Assembly (NCBI RefSeq): GCF_000092365.1
Contig: NC_014218.1
Coordinates: 1,736,001-1,800,000, forward strand
Direction of reading: 5' to 3'
Length of the DNA stretch: 64,000 nt
Origin: Arcanobacterium haemolyticum DSM 20595
Lineage (GTDB): Bacteria; Actinomycetota; Actinomycetes; Actinomycetales; Actinomycetaceae
Under the pieces are notes generated by a model. It did no database searches, had not been told where the DNA came from, and worked only from the letters and a program-made list of their open reading frames with translations. The position numbers and the translations under genes were made by a program. Below, in pieces: positions 7,966 through 16,527 of the stretch. Positions within the stretch are counted from its first letter, which is position 1. The number at the start of each line of letters is the position of its first letter.

Positions 7966-10900
7966 TGTGAGCAACTCCTACACGGCGAACAATGTTTGCC
8001 AGCACTCGATCGATCTGGCTACCACGGCGCAACGCCAATTCACTGCGCAGCTCTTCCACGTATTCATCTATAGACCGCACAACCCCATCAGAGGCAATCC
8101 ATTCCACCAGTTCTTCCAGCTCATTATCTGTATAACCAGCAAGCTGAAGGCCAGGAATCACCATCGGACGCTTCGTACGCTCCCGCTTCAGTGGCGCTTC
8201 AGGTTCCGGATGGGACTCTTCGATTTCCTCCGGTTCTCCCCATTCATCCACATGAGGAACAACAATATCCTTCTTCTCTAGCAGGCGTTCACGAACCGCA
8301 TCCACGCACGCCATCACACGCTGCGCCTGCCCCTGTGGATCAACGAAAAGCGATGTTGAGAAAGTCTGATACACAGACCATCCATGCTGTTCGAGAACCT
8401 GAATCCGGTACCGATCCCGGCGACGCAGCGAACATTGCGCCGAATAAACATCATCGTCAAAAAGAACAGCAACAACCCATTCGCCAGGAATATCTGGATG
8501 CCCAACAACAAGCGGAATATGCCATTCGCCATCACCAACATTGGCACGAGTCGAATATCCCGCAGCTTCAATCCGGCGCGCCAAATCGGCCAACAACGGC
8601 ACCACTTCCCCGCCAGATTCCGGAATCTTCTGTTCCACATCACCATCGGCTTCAAGCAACAGTTCTGCAAGAAGCCGAGGCCCCGGAGTAGAAACACGAT
8701 TAAACGAAATCTCACCAGGAGCAATAGATGACACGATGGTCATAGAACCACGCGCAGCCTCAATCGCATCAATCAAGCCAGTCAAGCCAGCCGGCGTAGC
8801 CAAACTACCAAACGAATGAAGAACACGCCCATGAACAGTCTTGCCATAACCCACCGACAAAATCACATGATCACGGCGAACTCCAGCAGCAGACAGCATA
8901 TCCAGAACCACAAAAGGTTCACCTTGATGCCCCTCATACAACACTGAAAGTTCACTAGAGTCCGTACCAATATGCCGCAATGCTTCACGAACACGATGAG
9001 CATGAGTAGCAGACACAGTAATCACAGCCAACGATTCATGTGGCCGCTCCATCGCATGCTCCAACACAGCCTCAACAACCGCGTCCACTTCAACCTTCGG
9101 AGATTCAATAGCTCCATCAGCAGACGAACTTGGAACACCACGCCCATCAACAACCACAACCCGGGAATGCTTATGAGACACGGTGGCTGGGATTCGCGGC
9201 AGAACGTCGTCGTACCCATGCGAACGCAACGCACGCAACGAAAGATCGTCAAGTTCCGCACGATGAGTAGGCAACTCACACACTGGAAGAATCGTACTAA
9301 ACGCCTTCAACACGCCATTCTCACGCTCAACCAAACGCGCCCTACGCACGTCCCCCACCAAAACAATCTGGCGCCCACGAACCAACGACGAAACAACTGA
9401 CGCAACCGACGCCCCATCCGAAACGTCCATCACCACCACATCAACCCAAGGCATCGGCGGAATAAACTCAGCCGCAATCGTTGCAGGAACAATCCACACC
9501 GGCCGCGCAACCTGAACAAGGCGCTGATACGTAGCAATCACATCACGCAACACCGAAACCCCATGACGCGAAAGTAAACTATCCAACTTCAACGTGTCAT
9601 TCTTGCGCTCAATCATCAACGCGCGCGCATTGTTTACCACAGCCAACTTCACCGGGCCCGCCAGCGAATCACAATGCTCCACATCCAGCTCGCGGAACTG
9701 AACCAACAAACGCTCCAAATCCCGCGGGCCAAGATTCGCAAGGAGCTGCGAACCAACAATCAACTGTTCAAACACAGACGACGCATACGCCAAATCAAAC
9801 TCAGCCAAAACATGATCAGCACTCACGTTCCGCCGATGCATATCCGCAACAAACGCACCCAAACCGCGCTCACGCAAATCCTTCAACGCAACGTTACGCT
9901 CCGGCAAAATCGCCATATGCGCGGCATCTGCCGCCAACGCGGCCAACCGCGCCTGGAACTCCCCAAACGAGAGCGCGAAGAAATCTTCGCCACCCATCTG
10001 CTCAGACAAAAACTCAACATCCGCCACAACTTCAGCGTGAGTCGAACGCATCTGCGCCAAACCATCAGGCAACTGCGGCCACCCACCCTCAGCCGTGTAA
10101 CGACGCCACGTATCCCGCCGCGACTGAACAAGCGCCAGCTCAGCATGTAAATCCCGCACAATCGCGCCCGGCCGAATCAAATCCTGCGCCTGTTTCTTAT
10201 ACCGCCGCCGATCCGAACCACGCATCGTGTGGCCATTCTTATCACGCCATTCACGCGTGGCCGTAGCGATCACCATGTTCATCGCCGACGTTTCAAACAC
10301 TTGCGGCAAGAAAATATCGAGCGATTCAGAAATACCATCCAGAACATCGATCTGTTCGCCCCACTCGGCAAGCGTATTCGCCTGCACCAAGCCGGTTTCG
10401 CCCGCCGCCCGCGACGATTGATTCACCGTGGCCGGAAGCGAAATATCATGCAAGCGGCGCACCGCATCAAGCGCCTGATTTCCCAGCGCAGGATCGTCAA
10501 TACGTGTAGCCGTCCACGCCGAATTCGCCACGGTTGAATCGAACGCGTGGTGTTCGCCCGCCTTCTCCAGCTGCTTCTTTACCTTTTCCAGCTGATCGCC
10601 CGCAAACGATTCCAACGTCTGTTCATCGAAGCGAACCTTCGTAAGAGGCGCTTGATTTCCGCCTGTGGCCGCCGCAAGTTTTTGGAGCAAATCGTACACG
10701 GACACGCCCCACTTGGGGTTCACATCGTGAAGTTCGCTCATGAACGTTTCCAGTGTAGAGCGCACCTGCATCAATTCGTTGCGGCGCTCCAACGTTTCTT
10801 CCGTTGGGAGCTCTGGGCGGTCGATTCGCATGCCTGTGCGAATCCGCATCGGAATCGATTCCACATCCGAAAAATCGGCTACCAGATCGCCCAAGCCGCG

Positions 10901-12163
10901 CTTTTCTAGCTCCGTAACCAGTTCGTTGGCACTTGAAGAACGCGACGGCACCACCATCATAGATCGGCCCGACGCCACAGTATCTGCCGCGATCGCCGCC
11001 ATCACCGATGCTCGCTTGGATCCCGGTGGGCAATCAACCACGATCGACTTCCCAGCCGCCACGGCTTCAACCGCGTCAAGTTCGGCTACATCCTGATCCC
11101 CGATTCCACGTTCAGCTTCCGGATCGCGATCCTTCGGGTTTCCGGCAGGCAGCGGGGCCGCCAGGAAATCGCGAGATTCCAGATCGCCCGCCAGTGCCAG
11201 CATCACTCCCGACGCCCGAATATACGGTTCCATCGATTCCAGATCCGTGAGCATCGTGCGCTCCGGCTGGAAGAAGGATCCCAAAATAACCTTTGGTTCC
11301 ACGCCGAAACCAGGAAGATAAATCCTGCCCAGCTCCGTGATCCGAGTGATGAGCACATCCGCCGAACCGCCTTCAGTGGCCAGTTGGCGCAGGGCCGCCA
11401 GTTCTTCAGGAGCTGCCCCGTGATTCCGCAGTGCCCGGATCACTACCGGGTTAATCTCCACCGAATCAACCAGTTGAACAAGCGCATCTTTATCCGAATG
11501 AAAGAACAGCCGGACCGGCCGGAAAAGTGCCGGTTCTTTCACCACGTAGGCTTCTTTGATAGGTTCTGAGTGTGCGTACGGGTTTTCGTCGATCGTTTCG
11601 TTGTCAGACGCGTACGATTCAAGTAGCGCTTCTGGCGAAATATGGAGTTCCCCGGTGGTTGCATATTCGGCCGCATGGAAATCTGCATGTTCGGGGTCTG
11701 GAAGTTCAGTCCAAGATAGCGCGCCAACGGATACGCTTGCCGGCGCGTGGCCGTATTTTTGCGCAGTTACGTCAAGATCGTTTCTGAGCCGAGTCAGTTG
11801 CGTCCGTGCTTGGGCGAGCGAACGCTCTTCCCTAATCAGCGATGACAACCGTGTTGCCTGATACGCATAAAATTGAACCGAGCCTGTGGGATGAATTTGT
11901 GTCAGATCGATACGGCCAGGGGCCCGTTCTTCATCCCGTTTATCAGCTTCCATGACGCGGCTGGCAAGCTCCGTATGCCACGAATCGTAGGCATCTTGGA
12001 TCAACCCTTCGCGCGTTTTCACCATTTCGGAGGTACGTTTGGGTGCGGTCACGTCCGGTTCTTCAGGTTCTGGAGCAGGTTGAGGTTCGGCCACGGGTTC
12101 GGCCACGTCCTCTGCCGGCTCAACTGGTGCAACATCCTTATTGCGTTTAAAGAAAAAACTCAC
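7958..12163 (-). CDS. Giant SF1 helicase/Vsr-nuclease-like protein with degenerate active sites
   Basis: 1401 residues. A Pro/Glu-rich head (about 10-42) is followed by an ordering that follows AAA_11/AAA_12-type SF1 helicases with a C-terminal restriction-like nuclease. Positions that should be catalytic have changed. The Walker A site is VDCPPGSKRAS (about 376-386, expected GPPGTGKS/T). Motif II is VMDVSDGAS (about 911-919, expected DEAS). Motif III is QIVLVGDVRRARL (about 932-944). The motif V/VI region is near 1098-1145. The C-terminal domain (about 1190-1290) looks like the IDLAV...IECDG nuclease, but reads IPLVV and AVLFDDD. Starts at GTG 12163 with a G-rich ribosome site. Probably a structural or nucleic-acid-binding protein; this is an inference. 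Confidence 0.75.
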   Translation of the reverse strand: MSFFFKRNKDVAPVEPAEDVAEPVAEPQPAPEPEEPDVTAPKRTSEMVKTREGLIQDAYDSWHTELASRVMEADKRDEERAPGRIDLTQIHPTGSVQFYAYQATRLSSLIREERSLAQARTQLTRLRNDLDVTAQKYGHAPASVSVGALSWTELPDPEHADFHAAEYATTGELHISPEALLESYASDNETIDENPYAHSEPIKEAYVVKEPALFRPVRLFFHSDKDALVQLVDSVEINPVVIRALRNHGAAPEELAALRQLATEGGSADVLITRITELGRIYLPGFGVEPKVILGSFFQPERTMLTDLESMEPYIRASGVMLALAGDLESRDFLAAPLPAGNPKDRDPEAERGIGDQDVAELDAVEAVAAGKSIVVDCPPGSKRASVMAAIAADTVASGRSMMVVPSRSSSANELVTELEKRGLGDLVADFSDVESIPMRIRTGMRIDRPELPTEETLERRNELMQVRSTLETFMSELHDVNPKWGVSVYDLLQKLAAATGGNQAPLTKVRFDEQTLESFAGDQLEKVKKQLEKAGEHHAFDSTVANSAWTATRIDDPALGNQALDAVRRLHDISLPATVNQSSRAAGETGLVQANTLAEWGEQIDVLDGISESLDIFLPQVFETSAMNMVIATATREWRDKNGHTMRGSDRRRYKKQAQDLIRPGAIVRDLHAELALVQSRRDTWRRYTAEGGWPQLPDGLAQMRSTHAEVVADVEFLSEQMGGEDFFALSFGEFQARLAALAADAAHMAILPERNVALKDLRERGLGAFVADMHRRNVSADHVLAEFDLAYASSVFEQLIVGSQLLANLGPRDLERLLVQFRELDVEHCDSLAGPVKLAVVNNARALMIERKNDTLKLDSLLSRHGVSVLRDVIATYQRLVQVARPVWIVPATIAAEFIPPMPWVDVVVMDVSDGASVASVVSSLVRGRQIVLVGDVRRARLVERENGVLKAFSTILPVCELPTHRAELDDLSLRALRSHGYDDVLPRIPATVSHKHSRVVVVDGRGVPSSSADGAIESPKVEVDAVVEAVLEHAMERPHESLAVITVSATHAHRVREALRHIGTDSSELSVLYEGHQGEPFVVLDMLSAAGVRRDHVILSVGYGKTVHGRVLHSFGSLATPAGLTGLIDAIEAARGSMTIVSSIAPGEISFNRVSTPGPRLLAELLLEADGDVEQKIPESGGEVVPLLADLARRIEAAGYSTRANVGDGEWHIPLVVGHPDIPGEWVVAVLFDDDVYSAQCSLRRRDRYRIQVLEQHGWSVYQTFSTSLFVDPQGQAQRVMACVDAVRERLLEKKDIVVPHVDEWGEPEEIEESHPEPEAPLKRERTKRPMVIPGLQLAGYTDNELEELVEWIASDGVVRSIDEYVEELRSELALRRGSQIDRVLANIVRRVGVAHND

Positions 12164-12198
12164 GTTCCCCCACCTCGACGTTTCGTGTACCCTTACAC

Positions 12199-13107
12199 TC
12201 AGTGTGTAAGCGCAACCTCATGCTTCTCACAGTAAACAGGCTTCGTACCGCATTCGTCACAAGTAACAAGGCGTGCCCGGCACGATGGTTCATCACAGTT
12301 GTGAAGCTTGCCTGTTGGTTCTTCACACGAATGGCACCGGCCAATCACATCCACGTCCCCACCGGTAAAGTCCATGACTTCACGGTTATCAAAAACAGTG
12401 AGCGAACCCTTCCAACGCCCAGTGTTACCAAACATTTCACCGTAACGCACAATACCGCCGTCGAGTTGCATAACCTTATCGAAACCGCGGTTCTTCATCA
12501 ACGCAGTCAACACCTCACAACGGATACCGCCCGTGCAGTAAGCCAAAATCGGCTTATCTTTCAAATCATCATACGCACCCGATTCTAGAATCGAAATGAA
12601 ATCGTGGGTGGTATTCGTTGGCGGAACAATCGCGCCATCGAAACGGCCAACTTCCGCCTCAATCGCGTTACGGCCATCGAAGAACACCAAATCCGGATTC
12701 TCCGCAATAACCTTCTCAACATCCTCCGGGCGTACATGCGTACCGCCGCCAATCACACCCTGCGCATTCACTTCCAGTTCATCCGGCGCACCAAACGCCA
12801 CAATTTCCTTACGAACCTTCACAGACAGGCGCGGGAAATCCTTCGAATTACCCTGCTCATCAAGCCCAAAGCCTTCAGAAATCTTCCACTCAATATCTTC
12901 AAACCCTGGATACTGCTTCATCCGCTTCACGTAGGCCTTGCACGAATCGATACTGCCACCAACCGTAGCGTTAATACCATGCTTCGAAATCAAAATACGC
13001 CCACGTAGCTTCAACCGTTCACACAAATCCCACTGCCACAGCTTCATTGCCACCGGATCGCTAATGGGCGTGAATTTGTAGAACAAGAGAACGCGCGAAA
13101 GGGCCAT
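12199..13107 (-). CDS. trhO: tRNA uridine-34 hydroxylase, rhodanese-like (UPF0176)
   Basis: Makes 5-hydroxyuridine at the wobble position of tRNAs using oxygen. The N-terminal domain (RVLLFYKFTPISDP, KGRILISKHGINATV-like) precedes a rhodanese domain with the catalytic loop CTGGIRCE, followed by a Cys-rich C-terminal region with several CxxC pairs (CHSCEEP, CDECG) that likely binds zinc. ATG 13107 has the excellent ribosome site GGAGGAAATC; the 21-codon extension upstream does not look coding. 302 residues, usual length. It lies 35 bases upstream of the giant helicase-like gene and may share a transcript. Confidence 0.93.
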   Translation of the reverse strand: MALSRVLLFYKFTPISDPVAMKLWQWDLCERLKLRGRILISKHGINATVGGSIDSCKAYVKRMKQYPGFEDIEWKISEGFGLDEQGNSKDFPRLSVKVRKEIVAFGAPDELEVNAQGVIGGGTHVRPEDVEKVIAENPDLVFFDGRNAIEAEVGRFDGAIVPPTNTTHDFISILESGAYDDLKDKPILAYCTGGIRCEVLTALMKNRGFDKVMQLDGGIVRYGEMFGNTGRWKGSLTVFDNREVMDFTGGDVDVIGRCHSCEEPTGKLHNCDEPSCRARLVTCDECGTKPVYCEKHEVALTH

Positions 13108-13325
13108 GATTTCCTCCATCATACTGCAGCTGGGTGTGTGCGCATGGCAAAAGCCGTGCGAAACATACACGTACGCCTATTCTATGCCACTTTTGGGCGG
13201 GAATTCATACCGACTTCCGCGCCAGATGCTAGGGTTGGGCGGATGCACGTGCAAAATGTAGAGAATCTTGTTGCATAGGCGCGGACCATCATAGCTATAA
13301 GATGCTGTTTTGGCGGCAGGCCGCA

Positions 13326-13351
13326 CAGCAGTGCCGTATATGGCACTGCTG
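13326..13351. terminator. Hairpin in the 13108-13403 gap, possible tRNA-Arg terminator
   Basis: 10-bp perfect stem (CAGCAGTGCC / GGCACTGCTG) with a 6-base loop, downstream of tRNA-Arg on the minus strand. No T run. The rest of the 296-base gap between trhO and the tRNA shows nothing else I can support. Confidence 0.4.
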
Positions 13352-13403
13352 CACTGCCAGCCGCCGATCGAGCGCCGCATCCAGCGCTAAAGGCAACAAA
13401 AAG

Positions 13404-13476
13404 TGCCCCCGATAGGAATCGAACCTACGACACCGGCTTTAGGAGAGCCGTGCTCTATCCACTGAGCTACGAGGGC
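13404..13476 (-). tRNA. tRNA-Arg (anticodon CCT)
   Basis: 73-base cloverleaf on the minus strand. Acceptor GCCCTCG pairs with CGGGGGC. The D-loop has AGTGGATAGAGC, the anticodon stem CGGCT/AGCCG encloses CTCCTAA (anticodon CCT), and the T-loop is TTCGATT. CCA is not encoded. Confidence 0.96.
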
Positions 13477-13523
13477 ATTAGCTTGGAAAACTCCAAGCAT
13501 GACAAGTCTAACGTATCTGGCAC

Positions 13524-13563
13524 AAAACAATGAACCGCGGCTCTCCCCGCGGCTCATTGTTTT
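13524..13563 (-). terminator. Terminator of the universal stress protein gene
   Basis: Stem ACAATGAACCGCGG / CCGCGGCTCATTGT with one mismatch and a 6-base loop. It is followed on the minus strand by TTTT, right after the stop of the 13572-14504 gene. Confidence 0.8.
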
Positions 13564-13571
13564 CGTCTCAT

Positions 13572-14504
13572 TTATTCATCAACAACTTGTTTTGGTTCTG
13601 GGCCAACGTCATCACCTGGCCGCACACGCCGCGGCACAACCATGGTTGGACATTCGGTAATCGCAAGCACGCTTTGCGAGGTAGAGCCGAGCAGCAGCCC
13701 CGCAAATCCTCCACGCCCGCGCGTACCGATCACGAGCAGGTCCACTTCCTTCGAAAATTCCACGAGCACTTGTGCCGGGTTTCCTTCAATTGCGTGGATG
13801 TCTACGTCAATCTCACGCCCTTCATCAACCTCCGCGAGTTGCACACGCACCGAATCCGCAACTTCTTCCAAGAAATCATCCCGGAACGTATCAGCAGGAA
13901 TCCACGTTGCAGCGGCCGTATTCACGGTTGCCACGATGGAGAGTTTCGCACCCCACCTGTCCGCTTCCCACACGGCGCGTTGGAGCGCGGTTTTCGCATG
14001 CGCGGAACCATCTACGCCCACAACGATGTGCTTCACAGGGAGATCATCGGCGGATTTTCCAGCAGGGACAACCACGGTTGGGCAACACGCGTTAGACGGT
14101 ACTGCTGAAGAAACCGTGCGAAGGAGCCTATCTGCGAGAGAGTTAGAGCTAGCTTCGCGTCCACCAACAACTACAAGAGCTACGCGTTTAGACATCTCTA
14201 CAAGCACTTCGGTTGGATCGCCGAATTCGAGAGACCACGTTACGTCAACGCCTTGCCCATCAAGCGAATCGGCGGCGGCTCGGATCATATCTTCGGCGGC
14301 TTTGTAGAGGAATCCGCTATCGCCTACAGGGATTGACGCTCCACTTGTTGGCAGAAATTCTGGGGCGTAACTTGGGAGTTCATACGCACAGACTAGATGT
14401 AAGCGTGCTCCGCGGGCTTTGGCTTGTGCATGCGCCCATGTGAGGGCGCTTTGAGCAGCTGGGGAACCGTCGATTCCAACAACAACGATGTTCTCGTGTG
14501 ACAT
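13572..14504 (-). CDS. Tandem universal stress protein (two UspA domains)
   Basis: Two UspA domains in tandem, about residues 4-150 and 158-295. Each opens with a hydrophobic strand and an Asp (VVVGIDGSPAAQSAL; HIVVGVDGSAHAKTAL). The second has the ATP-binding GTRGRGGFAGLLLGSTS motif; the same place in the first (GGREASSNSL) has lost it, so only one domain probably binds ATP. The ribosome site AAAGGAGG precedes ATG 14504. 310 residues, typical of actinobacterial stress and dormancy proteins. Transcribed alone, between two hairpins. Confidence 0.94.
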   Translation of the reverse strand: MSHENIVVVGIDGSPAAQSALTWAHAQAKARGARLHLVCAYELPSYAPEFLPTSGASIPVGDSGFLYKAAEDMIRAAADSLDGQGVDVTWSLEFGDPTEVLVEMSKRVALVVVGGREASSNSLADRLLRTVSSAVPSNACCPTVVVPAGKSADDLPVKHIVVGVDGSAHAKTALQRAVWEADRWGAKLSIVATVNTAAATWIPADTFRDDFLEEVADSVRVQLAEVDEGREIDVDIHAIEGNPAQVLVEFSKEVDLLVIGTRGRGGFAGLLLGSTSQSVLAITECPTMVVPRRVRPGDDVGPEPKQVVDE

Positions 14505-14607
14505 GGCAACCTCCTTTGGTTAATCTCATTATTGCACGTTTTCGATCATTGTGGCAGGTGTCACTTACCTACATCGAGTAACAGAATGCTGGAGCTTGAG
14601 ATGCACA

Positions 14608-14652
14608 TAACCTAATGGCACGCCATCATTGCGATGGCGTGCCATTAGGTTA
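14608..14652. terminator. Long hairpin after the NlpC/P60 gene
   Basis: Perfect 20-bp inverted repeat (TAACCTAATGGCACGCCATC and its complement) with a 5-base loop, 12 bases past the stop of the 14664-15386 gene. It has no T run but is strong. It separates that gene from the stress-protein gene. Confidence 0.75.
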
Positions 14653-14663
14653 ACGTTTTAAGT

Positions 14664-15386
14664 TCAGCGGCCGATACGGACGAATGTTGGATTGCCGTAA
14701 AGTGTTGCTTCAGATGTTCCCTGTGCTGGAGTGTGAGCAGCAACATACATGCCATTTCCGGTGTAAATACCCACGTGGCCTGGCCAGTAGACGATATCAC
14801 CTGGCTGCGCTTGAGCTGCCGAAACAACTGTTCCCCTTCTGAGCTGAGCTTCAGAGCTGTGGGGAAGTGAAATACCAACCTGAGCGTAAACCCATGAGGT
14901 AAAGCCGGAGCAATCCCAACCAGATGGGGTACTTCCACCCCACACGTACGGCACGCCAGAGTATGCGCGAGCAATGGAGGCAATATCACCGGATGCGATT
15001 GCTGGAGCAGCAGATGCGGCAGCAACCGTAGATGAGCCGCCTGCGCGTGGCGCAACTTCTCGAACGGCTTCAGAGGCTTCAACAACTGGACTATCGAGCG
15101 ATGCATCAACAGCGAGGTTCTGGAGCTCCCAGCCTTCTGCGTCAGATCCTCCAAGAACTACGCTTTGAGCTTCCTGTTCTTTAGCGACTTTTGCCGTACC
15201 TTTGTTGAGTGAAACCGAAGCGTTTGCAGTGCCTTCAGGGGCGACTTTTCCTTCGGCTTGTGGAGCTGCCATAGCAACTGGGATGCCAGCGCCTGCAAGA
15301 ACTCCAAGCGCACTTGCGATAGCCAAACCGCGTACAGCATTAGAACTCTTTACATCGACTGGCAGAGTGATCGAGTGACGTCCCAT
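14664..15386 (-). CDS. Secreted NlpC/P60 peptidoglycan endopeptidase
   Basis: Cell-wall hydrolase that cuts peptide stems. A signal peptide (about residues 1-40, ending AMAAPQA) is followed by an Ala-rich linker and an NlpC/P60 domain (about 130-240). The catalytic Cys is C159 (GWDCSGFTSW), the base H204 (WPGHVGIY) and the third residue H218 (AAHTP). No LysM or coiled coil is seen, so it differs from RipA types. ATG 15386. The upstream region carries four GTTA boxes at 10-bp intervals and may be bound by an OmpR-family regulator such as MtrA. Confidence 0.93.
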   Translation of the reverse strand: MGRHSITLPVDVKSSNAVRGLAIASALGVLAGAGIPVAMAAPQAEGKVAPEGTANASVSLNKGTAKVAKEQEAQSVVLGGSDAEGWELQNLAVDASLDSPVVEASEAVREVAPRAGGSSTVAAASAAPAIASGDIASIARAYSGVPYVWGGSTPSGWDCSGFTSWVYAQVGISLPHSSEAQLRRGTVVSAAQAQPGDIVYWPGHVGIYTGNGMYVAAHTPAQGTSEATLYGNPTFVRIGR

Positions 15387-15581
15387 TACTTATAATCTCC
15401 ATTTATGTCTTGCTGAAGGCAACTATTTACTAGTACACCTCTAGGCACAAGAAAGAGATTACAACGTTTATAACGATTGAGCAACAATTTGACACACATC
15501 TATAACACTCACTTCATTTCCCCACTTACACACGGCCACTTTCCGTTGCTACAGCAACGCTTCTCAAGAATCGTGATCCGA

Positions 15582-15615
15582 GTTACAGATTGTTATAAAT
15601 CGTTATTTTTCGTTA
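15582..15615. promoter_or_regulatory. Four GTTA boxes at exact 10-bp spacing upstream of the NlpC/P60 gene
   Basis: GTTA begins at 15582, 15592, 15602 and 15612 (TAAC on the minus strand), one per helix turn. The last overlaps the stop codon of dtxR. Direct repeats at helical pitch are typical of OmpR/PhoB-family operators. The remaining 15387-15581 leader has an AT-rich stretch (TTTATAACG near 15467) that could hold the promoter. Confidence 0.5.
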
Positions 15616-16290
15616 TTTGACCGATACATAAACGTGCTGCGCCTGCTCCTCTGGAACACTAATTCGCGCTTCTCCAAGCTGCACAACCACCCCACGTTCG
15701 TTAAGAACGAGAAGGTGCGCGCCTGGCACTAAGCCGAGTTCACGCAAGTTTGCCAGGCTATCAACATCCGATTGCATCACTTCTGCGATACGCGCAACGG
15801 TAACTTCCTTGCCAACAACCGATGAATCAGACAGCGACACAAGGCCATCTTCACAACCACAACGCATATCATCCGGATCCGGATCCTTCTTTGGCATGGG
15901 GTTCCCGAAAGGATCATATTCAGGTTCACCAAGAAGTTCGAAGATACGATCAGCAGCTTCATCTGAGATCGCATGTTCCCAACGGCAAGCTTCGTTATGA
16001 ATATCAGTCCATGGCATCTTCACAACGTCCAGAAGGAGAACTTCAGCCAAGCGGTGCCGGCGCAGAACAGCCGACGCTCGCGCATATCCTTCTGGCGTAA
16101 AACCAATTTGACGCTTGCCGTCCATTTTCAAGAGGCCATCGCGTTCGAGGCGCGCTACTGTTTCCGATACTGTTGGCCCAGATTGCCCCAGCCGCTCCAC
16201 GATCCGGGCGCGCAGCGGTGGTACGCCTTCTTCAACAAGCTCATAAACAGTCTTGAGATACATTTCCGTTGTATCCATTAAGTCGCTCAT
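15613..16290 (-). CDS. DtxR/IdeR-family metal-dependent repressor
   Basis: Iron or manganese sensor that represses uptake genes when metal is bound. An N-terminal winged helix (MDTTEMYLKTVYEL, QSGPTVSETVARLERDGLL) is followed by the dimerisation/metal domain with HRLAEVLLLDVV and the ligand run NEACRWEHAISDE, and a C-terminal SH3-like FeoA domain (about 150-225). I chose ATG 16290 because AGAGGTG lies six bases before it. 225 residues, typical. IdeR/DtxR and MntR cannot be told apart with certainty; the Cys-Glu-x-x-x-His motif favours iron. No clear DtxR box is seen here. Confidence 0.93.
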   Translation of the reverse strand: MSDLMDTTEMYLKTVYELVEEGVPPLRARIVERLGQSGPTVSETVARLERDGLLKMDGKRQIGFTPEGYARASAVLRRHRLAEVLLLDVVKMPWTDIHNEACRWEHAISDEAADRIFELLGEPEYDPFGNPMPKKDPDPDDMRCGCEDGLVSLSDSSVVGKEVTVARIAEVMQSDVDSLANLRELGLVPGAHLLVLNERGVVVQLGEARISVPEEQAQHVYVSVK

Positions 16291-16470
16291 CAGCACACCT
16301 CTTTTCTACTCTCATGGTACAGAGAGCCTTTATAGAACACCTGATTAAATATTTTACTAAATAAAAGAGTTTCTTATTTCTTTTAACGGCACGTCGCCCA
16401 AGCTTCACACTACGTTTCACACTACTAACAGCGATTATCACGCCCTATATATACACGTCCTATATATAAA

Positions 16471-16508
16471 GGAGGTGCCAGGTCAGCATGATGCCGACCT
16501 GGCACCCT
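16471..16508 (-). terminator. Terminator of the purine permease gene
   Basis: 11-bp stem GGTGCCAGGTC / GACCTGGCACC, followed on the minus strand by TCCTTTATAT. It lies about 20 bases past the permease stop at 16528. Confidence 0.8.
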
Positions 16509-16527
16509 ACTAGGGGTGGAGGAAACG

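Noticed and set aside
13177-13380. Short open frame in the gap between trhO and tRNA-Arg
   Set aside because: No ribosome site and no coding character; it runs through a hairpin.
14608-14652. AACCTAA/TTAGGTT arms as a DtxR iron box
   Set aside because: The arms are at the ends of a 20-bp stem, much too far apart for the 19-bp iron box. A terminator fits better.
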